Positions 15,903 through 24,907 of a DNA stretch of 64,000 nucleotides are shown here, one piece after another. The notes under the pieces were generated by a model. That model was not told the DNA's origin. It saw only the letters and a program-made list of their open reading frames with translations, and searched no databases. A program made the translations under genes and the position numbers. Each line of letters starts with the position of its first letter. The stretch's first letter is position 1. Source of the DNA: Harenicola maris (GTDB taxonomy: Bacteria; Pseudomonadota; Alphaproteobacteria; Rhodobacterales; Rhodobacteraceae); NCBI GenBank assembly GCA_018524345.1, contig JADQAZ010000001.1, positions 1,426,001 to 1,490,000 on the forward strand, in the 5' to 3' direction.

Positions 15903-17939
15903 GTGATCTTTCAGGGGCTGTTTGTTCTGGGCTGGAACACCCTGATCCTGCATCACAGCGATCCGCGCATTACGATTGTGTATATCCTGAGCGCGGTTGC
16001 TGCCGGGTTCTTCTGGGTGAACCGGCGGGTTTTGTATCGGTGGTCCTCTACGATCTTTTGTCTGTTTCTGGTGGGGTTCTTTTCTTTCGGGTTGGAGGCT
16101 GTGGGCGGCAATCTGCGGTTTCCGGCCTTTCCGTTTTTCTATGTGCTGTTTCTGGGCTGTGCCCTTGCGGCGCCCCTGCGCGGGGTGCTGGTTATGGGGG
16201 CGGCTATTCTGGCCGCGATCGTGTTTTTCGGGCTGAACGAGATCCGCACCGGGGTTCTGGCCCTGCCCAAGATGAACGCCATCATGATCACCCATCTGAT
16301 GGTCTTCACCATGTTGATGATCGTGGCCCTGACCACGAAATGGGCCGAGCGCCTGCGCCGGGCGGCGCAGGACGGGGTTGAGGCGCGCAGTGTGGATCTG
16401 GAGGAGAAGTCGCGGGCCCTGCTCGCCTCGGAGGAGCGTTTGACCCTTGCGACGCGGCAGCTGTCGATCTGGGATTGGGATGTAAAGAGCGACGCGCTCT
16501 ACCTCTCTCCCAGTTTTGCGCGGATGCTGGGGTATAGCGAGGAGGAGCTGCGCGAGGCCATGGCGGGGACGACGGCGAATTTGCTGCATCCTGACGAGCT
16601 CGAGGATTATCGTCAGAACCTTCAGGCGCATTTCGAGGACCCCTCGAAGCCCTTTGTCGGCGAGTATCGTTACCTGACCAAATCGGGCGAGACGCGGTGG
16701 TTCCTGTCGTTGGGGGAATCCGAGGTGGACGAGAGCGGCAAGGCGGTGCGGTTTACCGGCTCCTCCAAGGATGTGACCGAGAGGCGGCAGCTGGAGGACG
16801 AGTTGCGCCATTCGCAAAAGATGGAGGCCATCGGCAAGGTCACCGGCGGCGTGGCCCATGATTTCAACAATCTGCTGGCCGTTGTTCTGGGCAATTTCGA
16901 ATTGATCAAGGAGGCCAGCGACGAGGAGGAGGTGCAGCGCCTTGCCGATGCGGGGATCAAGGCGACCATGCGGGGGGCGGACCTGACGCGCAATATGCTC
17001 AGCTTTGCGCGGAAATCGCGGCTGAAGCCGAAGATTTTGAACCTGAACGCGGTGTTGCAGGAGACCCAATCGTGGTTCCTGAAGGGGGTGCCTTCGAATG
17101 TGCGGGTCAAGATCGGCTTTGCGCCCGACCTGAACGTGATCCGCGCCGATCCGAGCATGACCCAGACCGCCCTGCTCAACATTCTGTTCAACGCCTGCGA
17201 TGCCATGCCCGAGGGAGGGACGCTTTGGGTTTCGGCCTCGAACGAGGTTGTGGCCGAGGAGCTGCCTGCGGCGGGGGCGGAAAAGCTGTCGCCCGGGCGC
17301 TATGTGCGGTTGATGGTGGCCGATGACGGCCATGGGATCAGCGCCGAGCATCTGGAGCAGATTATCGAGCCGTTCTTTACCACCAAGCCTGTTGGGGCCG
17401 GATCGGGCCTTGGGCTGTCGATGGTGCAGGGCTTTATGAAGCAATCGGGCGGGGCCTTGGTGATCAGTTCCAGCCCCAACCATGGCACCGCCGTGAGCCT
17501 GTATTTCCCCGTGGTGGAGGGCGAGGCCGCGAGCATTGCCCCTGCCCCGCGGGCGCAGGTGATGCCCCGCGGGCGGGCGCGGATATTGGTGGTGGAGGAT
17601 CAGCGCGAGGTGCTGACCGTTCTGGTGCAGACCCTGAGCAAAGAGGGCTATGAGGTGTTGCAGGCCGAGAACGGCGATATCGCGGTGGAGATTTTGGCGA
17701 GTGGCACCAAGGTGGACCTTGTGCTGAGCGATATTGCCATGCCGGGCAAGGTGCAGGGCACCGACCTTGCCGCGCGCCTGCGCGAGGATCAGCCGGAACT
17801 TCCCGTGATCCTGATGTCGGGTTTCGCCCAGACCGATGGCAAGGCACAAGAGCTTGGGGCGGCGCGTTTGACCAAGCCTGTCACCAAGGAGCTGTTGCTG
17901 CGTGCGATTGAGCAGGCTCTTGAGGGGGCTGCGGGGTAG
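15903..17939 (+). CDS. Hybrid sensor histidine kinase (membrane, PAS, HisKA, HATPase, receiver)
   Basis: From the GTG at 15903 the protein has 678 residues: five to six membrane helices (to about 145), a PAS domain with PAC (about 180-295), HisKA with H319 in GGVAHDFNNLLAVVLGNFELI, HATPase_c (about 405-515), and a C-terminal receiver (from about 560, phosphoacceptor in LSDIAMPG). The open frame reaches back to 15780 and reads like protein (EVRLEEEEAKGPAL, SSVWDPGHATFLALTGF), completing the first membrane helix, but it holds no ATG, GTG or TTG. The true start is therefore uncertain: CTG at 15795, or a frameshift joining an ATG at 15782. Confidence 0.82.
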   Translation: MIFQGLFVLGWNTLILHHSDPRITIVYILSAVAAGFFWVNRRVLYRWSSTIFCLFLVGFFSFGLEAVGGNLRFPAFPFFYVLFLGCALAAPLRGVLVMGAAILAAIVFFGLNEIRTGVLALPKMNAIMITHLMVFTMLMIVALTTKWAERLRRAAQDGVEARSVDLEEKSRALLASEERLTLATRQLSIWDWDVKSDALYLSPSFARMLGYSEEELREAMAGTTANLLHPDELEDYRQNLQAHFEDPSKPFVGEYRYLTKSGETRWFLSLGESEVDESGKAVRFTGSSKDVTERRQLEDELRHSQKMEAIGKVTGGVAHDFNNLLAVVLGNFELIKEASDEEEVQRLADAGIKATMRGADLTRNMLSFARKSRLKPKILNLNAVLQETQSWFLKGVPSNVRVKIGFAPDLNVIRADPSMTQTALLNILFNACDAMPEGGTLWVSASNEVVAEELPAAGAEKLSPGRYVRLMVADDGHGISAEHLEQIIEPFFTTKPVGAGSGLGLSMVQGFMKQSGGALVISSSPNHGTAVSLYFPVVEGEAASIAPAPRAQVMPRGRARILVVEDQREVLTVLVQTLSKEGYEVLQAENGDIAVEILASGTKVDLVLSDIAMPGKVQGTDLAARLREDQPELPVILMSGFAQTDGKAQELGAARLTKPVTKELLLRAIEQALEGAAG

Positions 17940-17958
17940 CAGCGCCCCCTTGCAGATT

Positions 17959-17982
17959 GCGGTATACCATTGTATACACCGC
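17959..17982. promoter_or_regulatory. GTATAC palindrome pair upstream of acnA
   Basis: Two 8-bp palindromes, GGTATACC (17961-17968) and TGTATACA (17971-17978), lie with a 10-base spacing inside a wider imperfect dyad with GCGGT at the left and ACCGC at the right. The site is about 95 bases before the acnA start. It looks like an operator on one face of the helix; the regulator is unknown. Confidence 0.45.
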
Positions 17983-18074
17983 TTGTAGCGTGACCCGCGC
18001 CCCCTTGTCATGAGGGGGAATATGGCCCAAGTAAATTGGGTCAGCCCATAGCCAAAAGCCAAAAGGAGCCACCA

Positions 18075-20765
18075 ATGCCAGTTACCGTTGGACAGGATAC
18101 CGCCAAGACCCGCCGGAGTCTTCGCGTCGGAGCGACATCTGTTGATTACTACTCCATTCCCGCCGCCCAAGAGGCCGGGCTTGGGGATTTCTCGAAACTG
18201 CCTGCGGCGTTGAAGGTTGTGCTGGAAAACATGCTGCGCTTTGAAGACGGCAAGACCGTGAGCGTGGAGGACATCAAGGCCTTTGGCACATGGGCCAGCA
18301 ATGGCGGCAAGAACCCGCGCGAGATTGCCTATCGCCCTGCCCGTGTGTTGATGCAGGATTTCACCGGCGTTCCGGCGGTGGTGGACCTTGCGGCGATGCG
18401 CGACGGGATTGTGGCCCTTGGCGGCGATGCAGAGAAGATCAACCCGCTCAACCCTGTGGACCTTGTGATTGACCATTCGGTGATGATTGACGAGTTCGGC
18501 AATCCGCGGGCCTTCCAGATGAATGTGGACCGCGAATACGAGCGCAATATCGAGCGCTATACCTTCCTGAAATGGGGCCAGTCGGCCTTTGACAACTTTC
18601 GCGTTGTGCCGCCCGGCACCGGGATTTGCCATCAGGTGAACCTTGAGTATCTGTCGCAGACAGTTTGGACCGATAAGGACCAGAACGGCACCGAGGTCGC
18701 CTACCCTGATACGCTGGTTGGCACCGACAGCCACACCACCATGGTGAACGGCGCCGCCGTTCTGGGCTGGGGCGTTGGCGGGATCGAGGCCGAGGCCGCG
18801 ATGCTGGGGCAGCCGATCTCTATGCTGATCCCCGAAGTGGTCGGTTTCAAACTGACCGGCAAGATGATGGAAGGCACCACCGGCACCGATCTGGTGCTGA
18901 AGGTCGTCGAGATGCTGCGCGAGAAGGGCGTGGTGTCGAAGTTCGTGGAGTTTTACGGCGAGGGGCTGGACAGTCTGCCGCTGGCGGACCGTGCGACCAT
19001 CGCCAATATGGCGCCGGAATACGGCGCGACCTGCGGCTTCTTCCCGATCGACAACGAGACCCTGCGCTACCTGCGCAACACGGGCCGCGACGAGGCGCGT
19101 ATCGCGCTGGTCGAGGCCTATGCCAAGGAGAACGGTTTCTGGCGCGGCGCGGATTACAACCCGATCTACACCGATACGCTCGAGCTTGACATGGGCACGA
19201 TCGTGCCTGCGATCTCCGGCCCGAAACGGCCGCAGGACTATGTGGCGCTGACCGGTGCGAAGGCAGCCTTCACCAAGGAAATGGAAGAGACCTTCAAGCG
19301 CCCTATGGGCAAGGAAGTGCCCGTTGCTGGCGAAGACTACACCATGGAGTCGGGCAAGGTTGTGATCGCCTCGATCACCTCTTGCACCAACACCTCTAAC
19401 CCCTACGTGATGATCGGCGCGGGCCTTGTGGCACGCAAAGCCGCCGCACTAGGCCTGAACCGCAAGCCGTGGGTGAAAACCTCCCTCGCGCCTGGATCGC
19501 AAGTGGTGTCCGCCTATCTGGAGGCTGCCGATCTGCAGGACGATCTGGACAAGATCGGGTTCAACCTTGTGGGCTACGGCTGCACCACCTGTATCGGCAA
19601 CTCCGGCCCGATCCAGAAGGAGCTGTCCGACGCGATTGCCGAGGGCGATCTGGTGGCGACATCGGTTCTGTCCGGCAACCGCAACTTCGAGGGGCGGATC
19701 AGCCCCGATGTACGCGCCAACTACCTCGCCTCGCCGCCGCTTGTGGTGGCCTATGCGCTGGCAGGCACGATGGACATCAACCTTGCCACCGATCCGATCA
19801 CCCAGACACCGGACGGCAAGGACGTGTATCTCAAGGACATCTGGCCCTCGACCCAAGAGATCGCCGAACTGGTGGAGCGCACAGTGACGCGCGAAGCCTT
19901 CATGGAGAAATACGCAGAGGTCTTTACCGGCGACGAGAAATGGCAGAGCGTCGAGACGACAGACAGCCTGACCTACGACTGGCCGACCACATCGACCTAT
20001 GTGCAAAACCCGCCCTACTTCCAAGGCATGTCCAAGGAGCCCGGGGTGATCACCGATATCAAAGGGGCCAAGGTCATGGCCCTGCTGGGCGATATGATCA
20101 CCACGGACCACATCTCTCCTGCCGGTTCGTTCAAGGACACCACCCCAGCGGGGCAATACCTGCTGGAGCATCAGGTCTCCCCGCGCGAGTTCAACTCCTA
20201 CGGCTCGCGGCGTGGCAACCATCAGGTGATGATGCGCGGCACCTTCGCCAATATTCGCATCAAGAACGAGATGCTCGACGGGGTCGAGGGCGGCTATACC
20301 AAGGGGCCCGATGGCAGCCAAATGTCGATCTATGACGCCTGCATGGCCTATCAGGCCGAAGGCACGCCGCTGGTCGTGATCGGCGGGCAGCAATATGGCG
20401 CAGGCTCCAGCCGGGACTGGGCCGCAAAGGGCACCGCCCTTCTGGGCGTCAAGGCCGTGATCGCCGAAAGCTTCGAGCGGATCCACCGCTCCAACCTCGT
20501 CGGCATGGGGGTGATCCCGTTCGAGTTCACTGGCGGCGACAGCCGCAAATCCCTTGGCCTGACAGGCGAGGAAGTCTTCTCGATCACGGGCCTCGAGGGC
20601 GACCTCGAACCCCTCTCCGAGGTGCCCTGCTCGATCACCTATGCCGATGGCACGGTGAAAGAGATCGCCCTGAAATGCCGCATCGATACGGCGATCGAGA
20701 TCGAATACGTAGAGAACGGCGGCGTGCTGCACTACGTGCTGCGCAACCTCGCCAAAGAGGGATAA
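18075..20765 (+). CDS. acnA: Aconitate hydratase
   Basis: The 896-residue TCA-cycle enzyme interconverts citrate and isocitrate through cis-aconitate using a [4Fe-4S] cluster. Cluster cysteines are seen in SITSCTNTSNP and in GCTTCIGNSGP. The length and the C-terminal swivel domain (GAGSSRDWAAKG) match the AcnA/IRP1 type. The ATG at 18075 has AAGGAG 7 bases upstream; an earlier in-frame ATG at 18036 lacks one. It ends with a strong terminator. Confidence 0.98.
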   Translation: MPVTVGQDTAKTRRSLRVGATSVDYYSIPAAQEAGLGDFSKLPAALKVVLENMLRFEDGKTVSVEDIKAFGTWASNGGKNPREIAYRPARVLMQDFTGVPAVVDLAAMRDGIVALGGDAEKINPLNPVDLVIDHSVMIDEFGNPRAFQMNVDREYERNIERYTFLKWGQSAFDNFRVVPPGTGICHQVNLEYLSQTVWTDKDQNGTEVAYPDTLVGTDSHTTMVNGAAVLGWGVGGIEAEAAMLGQPISMLIPEVVGFKLTGKMMEGTTGTDLVLKVVEMLREKGVVSKFVEFYGEGLDSLPLADRATIANMAPEYGATCGFFPIDNETLRYLRNTGRDEARIALVEAYAKENGFWRGADYNPIYTDTLELDMGTIVPAISGPKRPQDYVALTGAKAAFTKEMEETFKRPMGKEVPVAGEDYTMESGKVVIASITSCTNTSNPYVMIGAGLVARKAAALGLNRKPWVKTSLAPGSQVVSAYLEAADLQDDLDKIGFNLVGYGCTTCIGNSGPIQKELSDAIAEGDLVATSVLSGNRNFEGRISPDVRANYLASPPLVVAYALAGTMDINLATDPITQTPDGKDVYLKDIWPSTQEIAELVERTVTREAFMEKYAEVFTGDEKWQSVETTDSLTYDWPTTSTYVQNPPYFQGMSKEPGVITDIKGAKVMALLGDMITTDHISPAGSFKDTTPAGQYLLEHQVSPREFNSYGSRRGNHQVMMRGTFANIRIKNEMLDGVEGGYTKGPDGSQMSIYDACMAYQAEGTPLVVIGGQQYGAGSSRDWAAKGTALLGVKAVIAESFERIHRSNLVGMGVIPFEFTGGDSRKSLGLTGEEVFSITGLEGDLEPLSEVPCSITYADGTVKEIALKCRIDTAIEIEYVENGGVLHYVLRNLAKEG

Positions 20766-20787
20766 TCCCCCCCCAAAAACAATAAAG

Positions 20788-20814
20788 AAGGCGGGCCGAC
20801 ACGCCCGCCTTTTT
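20788..20814 (+). terminator. Rho-independent terminator of acnA
   Basis: AAGGCGGGC (20788-20796) pairs with GCCCGCCTT (20803-20811) over a CGACAC loop and is followed by more T residues to 20814. It is 22 bases after the acnA stop. Confidence 0.9.
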
Positions 20815-20840
20815 CTTTGTCCGAAAGCGCCGCGCCCCTG

Positions 20841-20863
20841 CTTCTTATTGGAGGCAAATATCC
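20841..20863 (-). repeat. Dispersed 3'-end repeat GGATATTTGnnnCCAATAAGAAG (copy 1)
   Basis: On the minus strand this reads GGATATTTGCCTCCAATAAG followed by AAG. It lies about 70 bases beyond the stop of ccmG. Related copies are at 32075-32096 and 33686-33707, each also downstream of a minus-strand gene. Between this copy and ccmG are an AAATTTTTTGAAAAATTT palindrome and a GGGGCTTTGCCCC hairpin, which could end the ccm operon. Confidence 0.55.
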
Positions 20864-20932
20864 TGGGGGAGGCCGTAGGCCGGGGGCAAAGCCCCACAAA
20901 TTTTTCAAAAAATTTGGCCCGCCCGCTTGGGG

Positions 20933-21493
20933 CTAGCCCTGCGCTTCCTTGATCACGGGGAGGATTTGGGTCTCCCAGATACGGCGGGTCAACTGGCCGG
21001 GGTGGCGATAGAGGATCGTGCCATCTGCGCCGATGATAAAGGTTTCCGGCACGCCGTAGACGCCCCAGTCCAGCGCTGTGCGCGCCTCTGGATCGGCGGC
21101 GACGGCGGCGAAGGGGTTGCCCATTTCGGCGAGGAAGCCGAGGCCCTTTTCCGGATCGTCCTTATAGTTGATGCCATAGACGGGCATCTGCGTCGAAAGC
21201 TCCTCGAAGATCGGGTGTTCCTCGCGGCAGGGTGCGCACCAGCTGGCCCAGTAGTTGACGATACTGATCTCGCCTGTGGTCAGGGCCTCTGCGGTCAGGA
21301 GCGGCAGATCCCCCAGCGGCTGGGGCGGCAGCGAGGGGACCGGTTTGCCGATCAGGGCGGAGGGCAGCGCGTTGATATCCCCCTCCATCATGCCCATGTT
21401 TTTCAACAGTTTCGCCGCCGGAATGGAGAGCACCAGCACGGCAAAGATCAGCACCGGCAGAAGGTGCAGCACAGAGGTTTTAGGTTTAGACAT
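20933..21493 (-). CDS. ccmG: Thiol:disulfide interchange protein CcmG/DsbE
   Basis: A 186-residue membrane-anchored periplasmic thioredoxin (anchor at about 9-30) with the active site WCAPC in NYWASWCAPCREEHP and the GVPETFIIGADG cis-proline region. It reduces apocytochrome c thiols for haem attachment. Start ATG at 21493 overlaps the ccmD stop by 8 bases. It is the last gene of the ccmA-ccmB-ccmC-ccmD-ccmG operon. Confidence 0.94.
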   Translation of the reverse strand: MSKPKTSVLHLLPVLIFAVLVLSIPAAKLLKNMGMMEGDINALPSALIGKPVPSLPPQPLGDLPLLTAEALTTGEISIVNYWASWCAPCREEHPIFEELSTQMPVYGINYKDDPEKGLGFLAEMGNPFAAVAADPEARTALDWGVYGVPETFIIGADGTILYRHPGQLTRRIWETQILPVIKEAQG

Positions 21494-21632
21494 TCTTTCC
21501 CTCGGCCTCTTTGAGGCGGCGTTTGGCGCGGCGGGCTTGCCCTGCGCTGAGCAGGATGATCGCCCCCAGCAGCGCAAGGGTTGCGCCGTAGGAGGCCAGC
21601 ACGATGAAGGTGTATTTTCCAAGCTCGGGCAT
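21486..21632 (-). CDS. ccmD: Heme exporter protein CcmD
   Basis: A 48-residue protein with one transmembrane helix (FIVLASYGATLALLGAIIL) and a basic cytoplasmic tail (QARRAKRRLKEAEGK). It stabilises the CcmABC-CcmE haem release complex. Its start overlaps the ccmC stop as TAATG, and its end overlaps the ccmG start, which places it firmly in the operon. Confidence 0.9.
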   Translation of the reverse strand: MPELGKYTFIVLASYGATLALLGAIILLSAGQARRAKRRLKEAEGKNV

Positions 21633-22366
21633 TATGCGGCGCCCCTTTTGCGGGCGATCAGGGCGGCGGTGCGGCGCTGGTTGATTTCGCTGCGGGTGCG
21701 CAGCAGGACCAGCGCGACAAAGAGCGCGGCAAAGCCGACCATGGCCAGCACCAGCGGATAAAAATAGATGTCGGAGATCGTGCGCCCCCCTGTGGCCACG
21801 GGCAGGGTCGTGCCTTGATGCATGCCTTGGCTCCAGAATTTCGCGGCGTAGCGCGAGAGCACGGCAAAGACCGAGCCGACGATGCAGAGCCAGCTTGTCA
21901 GGTCTGCTGCGGCGTCCGTATCCTCCAGCGCGGACCAGAGCGCCATATAGCCCAGATAGAAAAGGAACAGGATCAGGAAGGAGGTCAGGCGCGGATCCCA
22001 TGCCCACCATGTGCCCCATGTTGGCTGGCCCCAGAGCGCCCCTGTGATCAGGGCGATCAGCGTCATGGTCACCCCCACCGGCGCCGCTGCCTTGGCCGCG
22101 AGGGCCGAGACATGGTGCCGCCGCACCAGCCAGATCAGCGAGGTGACCAGCATCATGAACCAAGCGTTGATCGCCATGAGTGCAGAGGGCACATGGACGT
22201 AGATCACCTTGACCGAGGAGCCGAATTTGTCGGCGTCGCCGGTGAAGAAGAACCCCCAGATCAGCCCGGTGCCGAGGGTCAGCGCGGCAATGGCCCATGC
22301 CCATGGCAAAACCCGCCCCGAGAGGGCCATGAATTTCACCGGATTTGCGTATTCCCAAAGCGACAT
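21632..22366 (-). CDS. ccmC: Heme exporter protein CcmC
   Basis: A 244-residue six-helix protein of the haem handling family with the tryptophan-rich motif WGTWWAWDPRLTS, and conserved histidines in YVHVPSALMAINAW and GMHQGTTLP. It loads haem onto CcmE. It is separated from ccmB by 87 bases, which hold no visible gene or terminator, and overlaps ccmD. Confidence 0.96.
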   Translation of the reverse strand: MSLWEYANPVKFMALSGRVLPWAWAIAALTLGTGLIWGFFFTGDADKFGSSVKVIYVHVPSALMAINAWFMMLVTSLIWLVRRHHVSALAAKAAAPVGVTMTLIALITGALWGQPTWGTWWAWDPRLTSFLILFLFYLGYMALWSALEDTDAAADLTSWLCIVGSVFAVLSRYAAKFWSQGMHQGTTLPVATGGRTISDIYFYPLVLAMVGFAALFVALVLLRTRSEINQRRTAALIARKRGAA

Positions 22367-22453
22367 GGCGCGGACCTTATTGTGGGCGGGGGGCAGCGTC
22401 CAGTCACTCTGCCGTGGGGGGAGAGGCGCAAATTGACGCTGCTTGGAGACGTC

Positions 22454-23110
22454 TTACCGCAGGTTCACCCGCAGGGCGGCGGCGGCGGCGAAGGGCAGGA
22501 GCGCGAGGCAGCCCAAAGTCACCGCGCCGAGGAGCAGCAGGGGCGTGGATGCCCCCTGCCCCATGGCCGCGCGGCTGGCCGCATCGGCGCCGAAGATCAG
22601 CGTTGGCACATAGAGCGGCAGCACGATGAGCGAGAGCAGCAGACCGCCCCGTTTCAGCCCCACGGTCAGGGCCGCGCCGAAGGCGCCGATCATCGACAGG
22701 GCCGGTGTGCCGAGGGCCAGCCCCAGCATCAGCACGCCATAGCCCGGCCCCGGCAGGTGCAGCAGCACCCCGAGGACCGGCGCGGCGAGGGTGAGCGGCA
22801 GGCCGGTGGTGAGCCAGTGGGCCGCGGCCTTGGCGATCACCGCCCCCTCCAGCGGGATTGGCGCGGTGGCGAGGATATCGAGCGAGCCGTCCTCATAGTC
22901 CAGCGCGAAGAGCCGTTCGAGCGAGAGCAGGCAGGCCAGCAGCGCGCCGAGCCAGAGGGTTCCGGGGGCGATGCGGGCGAGGGTCTGGCTGTCTGATCCG
23001 ACAGCAAAGGGGACCAGCATGGTGACGATCAGGAAGAAGGCGAGCGCGAGGCCGAAGCCGCCCCCTGCCCGCACCGCGAGGCGCAGGTCGCGTAGCAAGA
23101 GGGCCTTCAC
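22454..23110 (-). CDS. ccmB: Heme exporter protein CcmB
   Basis: A 218-residue membrane permease with six helices and the family motif FALDYEDGSLDILATAPIPLEG near residue 70. It forms the ABC-type complex with CcmA. Its ATG overlaps the last codon and stop of ccmA by four bases. Confidence 0.95.
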   Translation of the reverse strand: MKALLLRDLRLAVRAGGGFGLALAFFLIVTMLVPFAVGSDSQTLARIAPGTLWLGALLACLLSLERLFALDYEDGSLDILATAPIPLEGAVIAKAAAHWLTTGLPLTLAAPVLGVLLHLPGPGYGVLMLGLALGTPALSMIGAFGAALTVGLKRGGLLLSLIVLPLYVPTLIFGADAASRAAMGQGASTPLLLLGAVTLGCLALLPFAAAAALRVNLR

Positions 23111-23736
23111 AGGAAGGCCTCGTCAAAGCCGGGGGTTTCGGTTTGCGTGGCTTGGGCCGCTGCGGCGGCGAAAGGGGTGAGGTCGAGGGTCTCGCCCGTC
23201 AGGCCGAGGTCGATATGGGTGGCGAGGACGGCCGCGCCGCCTTTGGCGCAATGGGCGCGGACCGCATTGGCGAAGACTTCCGTATGTTCGGCGTCGAGGG
23301 AGACCGTCGGCTCGTCGCAGAGCCAAACGGGCCGATGCGAGAGGACGAGGCGGGCAAGGCCGAGGCGGCGGCGTTGCCCCGCCGAGAGCGTGCCCGCGGC
23401 GCGCCCTGCCAGCGGGGTGAGGCCGAAGGTCTCAAGGGCGTTTTCCGGATCGCCGGCGCCGTAGATGCCCGCCCAGAAGGCGAGGTTTTCGCGGGCGCTG
23501 AGGGTGGCTTTGATCCCGTCGGCGTGGCTGGCATAGGCCATGTCATCGGCGGGCCAGTTCAGGGTGCCCCCCGCCGCCGGTTGCAGCCCCGCAAGGGTAC
23601 GCAGCAGGGTGGTTTTGCCGACGCCATTGGGGCCGCGCAGGATCAGCACCTGCCCCTTGGCCAGCCGAAGGCTCAGCCCCGCCAGAAGGACGCGCCCGCC
23701 CCTCTGGCAGGCAAGGGTATCGGCCTGCCAGCTCAG
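23107..23736 (-). CDS. ccmA: Heme exporter ATP-binding protein CcmA (CTG start proposed)
   Basis: The ABC ATPase of cytochrome c maturation. Walker A is GPNGVGKTT, the signature is LSAGQRRRLGLARL, and Walker B ends WLCDEPTVSLD. The first ATG-type codon in frame is at 23649, just before Walker A, which would delete the first beta strands. The frame continues upstream as LSWQADTLACQRGGRVLLAG, normal CcmA sequence, to a CTG at 23736 that overlaps the TGA of the preceding gene. No ATG, GTG or TTG exists between the upstream stop and 23649. A CTG (or ATC at 23742) start by translational coupling gives 209 residues, the normal length. Confidence 0.85.
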   Translation of the reverse strand: MSWQADTLACQRGGRVLLAGLSLRLAKGQVLILRGPNGVGKTTLLRTLAGLQPAAGGTLNWPADDMAYASHADGIKATLSARENLAFWAGIYGAGDPENALETFGLTPLAGRAAGTLSAGQRRRLGLARLVLSHRPVWLCDEPTVSLDAEHTEVFANAVRAHCAKGGAAVLATHIDLGLTGETLDLTPFAAAAAQATQTETPGFDEAFL

Positions 23737-24098
23737 GAGGATGCCGCCACGGGGATCAGGGCGGCGGCGATGCGGCGCCCCTCTGACAGCAGGATATTAT
23801 AGGTGCGGCAGGCGGAGGGGCTGGCCATAGGCTCTGCGCCGATGCCGGCCTGTTCCAATGCCTCGCGCAGGGGGGCGGGGATATGGGTGATGGTGCTGCC
23901 GGTGCCGATGAAGACCACATCGACCTTGCCCGCGAGGGAGAGCAGGCTGGCGCTGTCCTCCATCCCGCCCCATGGGGCTACGCCCTCGGGGCTGACCAGA
24001 ACCGCGCCCTCATGCACATCGCCGCCGACGCGGAAGAAGCCCGGGCCGTAGCCGTCGATCGGCTTTGCGTCGGTATAGTCGATTTCGTTCAAGCGCAT
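23733..24098 (-). CDS. Mth938-like domain protein (DUF498/NDUFAF3-like)
   Basis: A 121-residue soluble protein with the Mth938 fold pattern: IDGYGPGFFRVGGDVHEGAVLVSP, VDVVFIGTGSTITHIPAPLR and ACRTYNILLSEGRRIAAALIP. The family includes the mitochondrial complex I assembly factor NDUFAF3. In Rhodobacterales the gene commonly sits between secF and ccmA. It probably forms one transcript with the ccm genes through the overlapping ccmA start. Confidence 0.87.
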   Translation of the reverse strand: MRLNEIDYTDAKPIDGYGPGFFRVGGDVHEGAVLVSPEGVAPWGGMEDSASLLSLAGKVDVVFIGTGSTITHIPAPLREALEQAGIGAEPMASPSACRTYNILLSEGRRIAAALIPVAASS

Positions 24099-24142
24099 GT
24101 TGGCCTCTTTTTTTGCGTAACGCGGCTGTTTATTCCAGATGC

Positions 24143-24907
24143 CTATCCCAGAAGGCCGTCCCAGATGGGCAGCCCGCTGAGCGCCGATGCGGCGATCACC
24201 GAATAGGCCACCCAGCGATACAATGCGTCGCGCTCGGGCACAAACATCAAGGTGCCGAGGCGGATCGCCGCAAGGTAGGGCAGGATCAGCAAGGCCCCCG
24301 TTGTCAGGGCGCTGGGGACGAGTTCACCGGCCAGAGCCAGCACCGCGATGATCGCTATATCGGCAAAGAGCAGATAGGCCATTGTGGTGCCGCGGATCAC
24401 GGCGGGCGGCTGGGTGGATGTCATATAGAGCATGATCACGGGCGGCCCGGGCAGGCCCGCGGCCCCGCCCAGAAGGCCGCTGATCCCGCCGGTGCCCACC
24501 AGCAGGCGCCGCGTCAGCGCGCCGCGGTAGCGCAGGCCGGAGATCAGCGCCAAGAGCAGCCCGAGGGTCAGCCCGCTCACGGCGTAGCGGAACCCCTCCT
24601 CGCCCATTTGCGACAAGAGCAGGACGCCCAGAGGCAGGCCGACAAGCGCCCCGATCAGCAATCGCGAGAGGTCGCGGGGGCTGGCGTCGCGCAGGGCGCG
24701 CGGCAGGGCCGGGATCGGGCCGATGAGGTCCATGATGATCAGGGCGGTGATGGCGGCAAAGGGGCCAAGGAACTGGCCCGCAATCGGCAGGAAGATCATC
24801 GCCGTGCCAAAGCCGGAAAAGCCCCGCACCAACCCCGCTATGATTGCCGCCGCCACCAGCCAGCCGAACCCTGGCAGGGCCAGGGCCGTGGCCAATGCGT
24901 CAGGCAT
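24143..24907 (-). CDS. TauE/SafE family membrane permease
   Basis: A 254-residue protein of seven to eight membrane helices with the duplicated TauE/SafE pattern: GLVRGFSGFGTAMIFLP in the first half and GGISGLLGGAAGLPGPPVIMLYM in the second. Family members export sulfite, sulfoacetate or other organic anions; no substrate can be assigned here. The ATG at 24907 overlaps the secF stop by eight bases, so it is translated with the Sec genes, although it is an unusual guest in that cluster. Confidence 0.87.
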   Translation of the reverse strand: MPDALATALALPGFGWLVAAAIIAGLVRGFSGFGTAMIFLPIAGQFLGPFAAITALIIMDLIGPIPALPRALRDASPRDLSRLLIGALVGLPLGVLLLSQMGEEGFRYAVSGLTLGLLLALISGLRYRGALTRRLLVGTGGISGLLGGAAGLPGPPVIMLYMTSTQPPAVIRGTTMAYLLFADIAIIAVLALAGELVPSALTTGALLILPYLAAIRLGTLMFVPERDALYRWVAYSVIAASALSGLPIWDGLLG

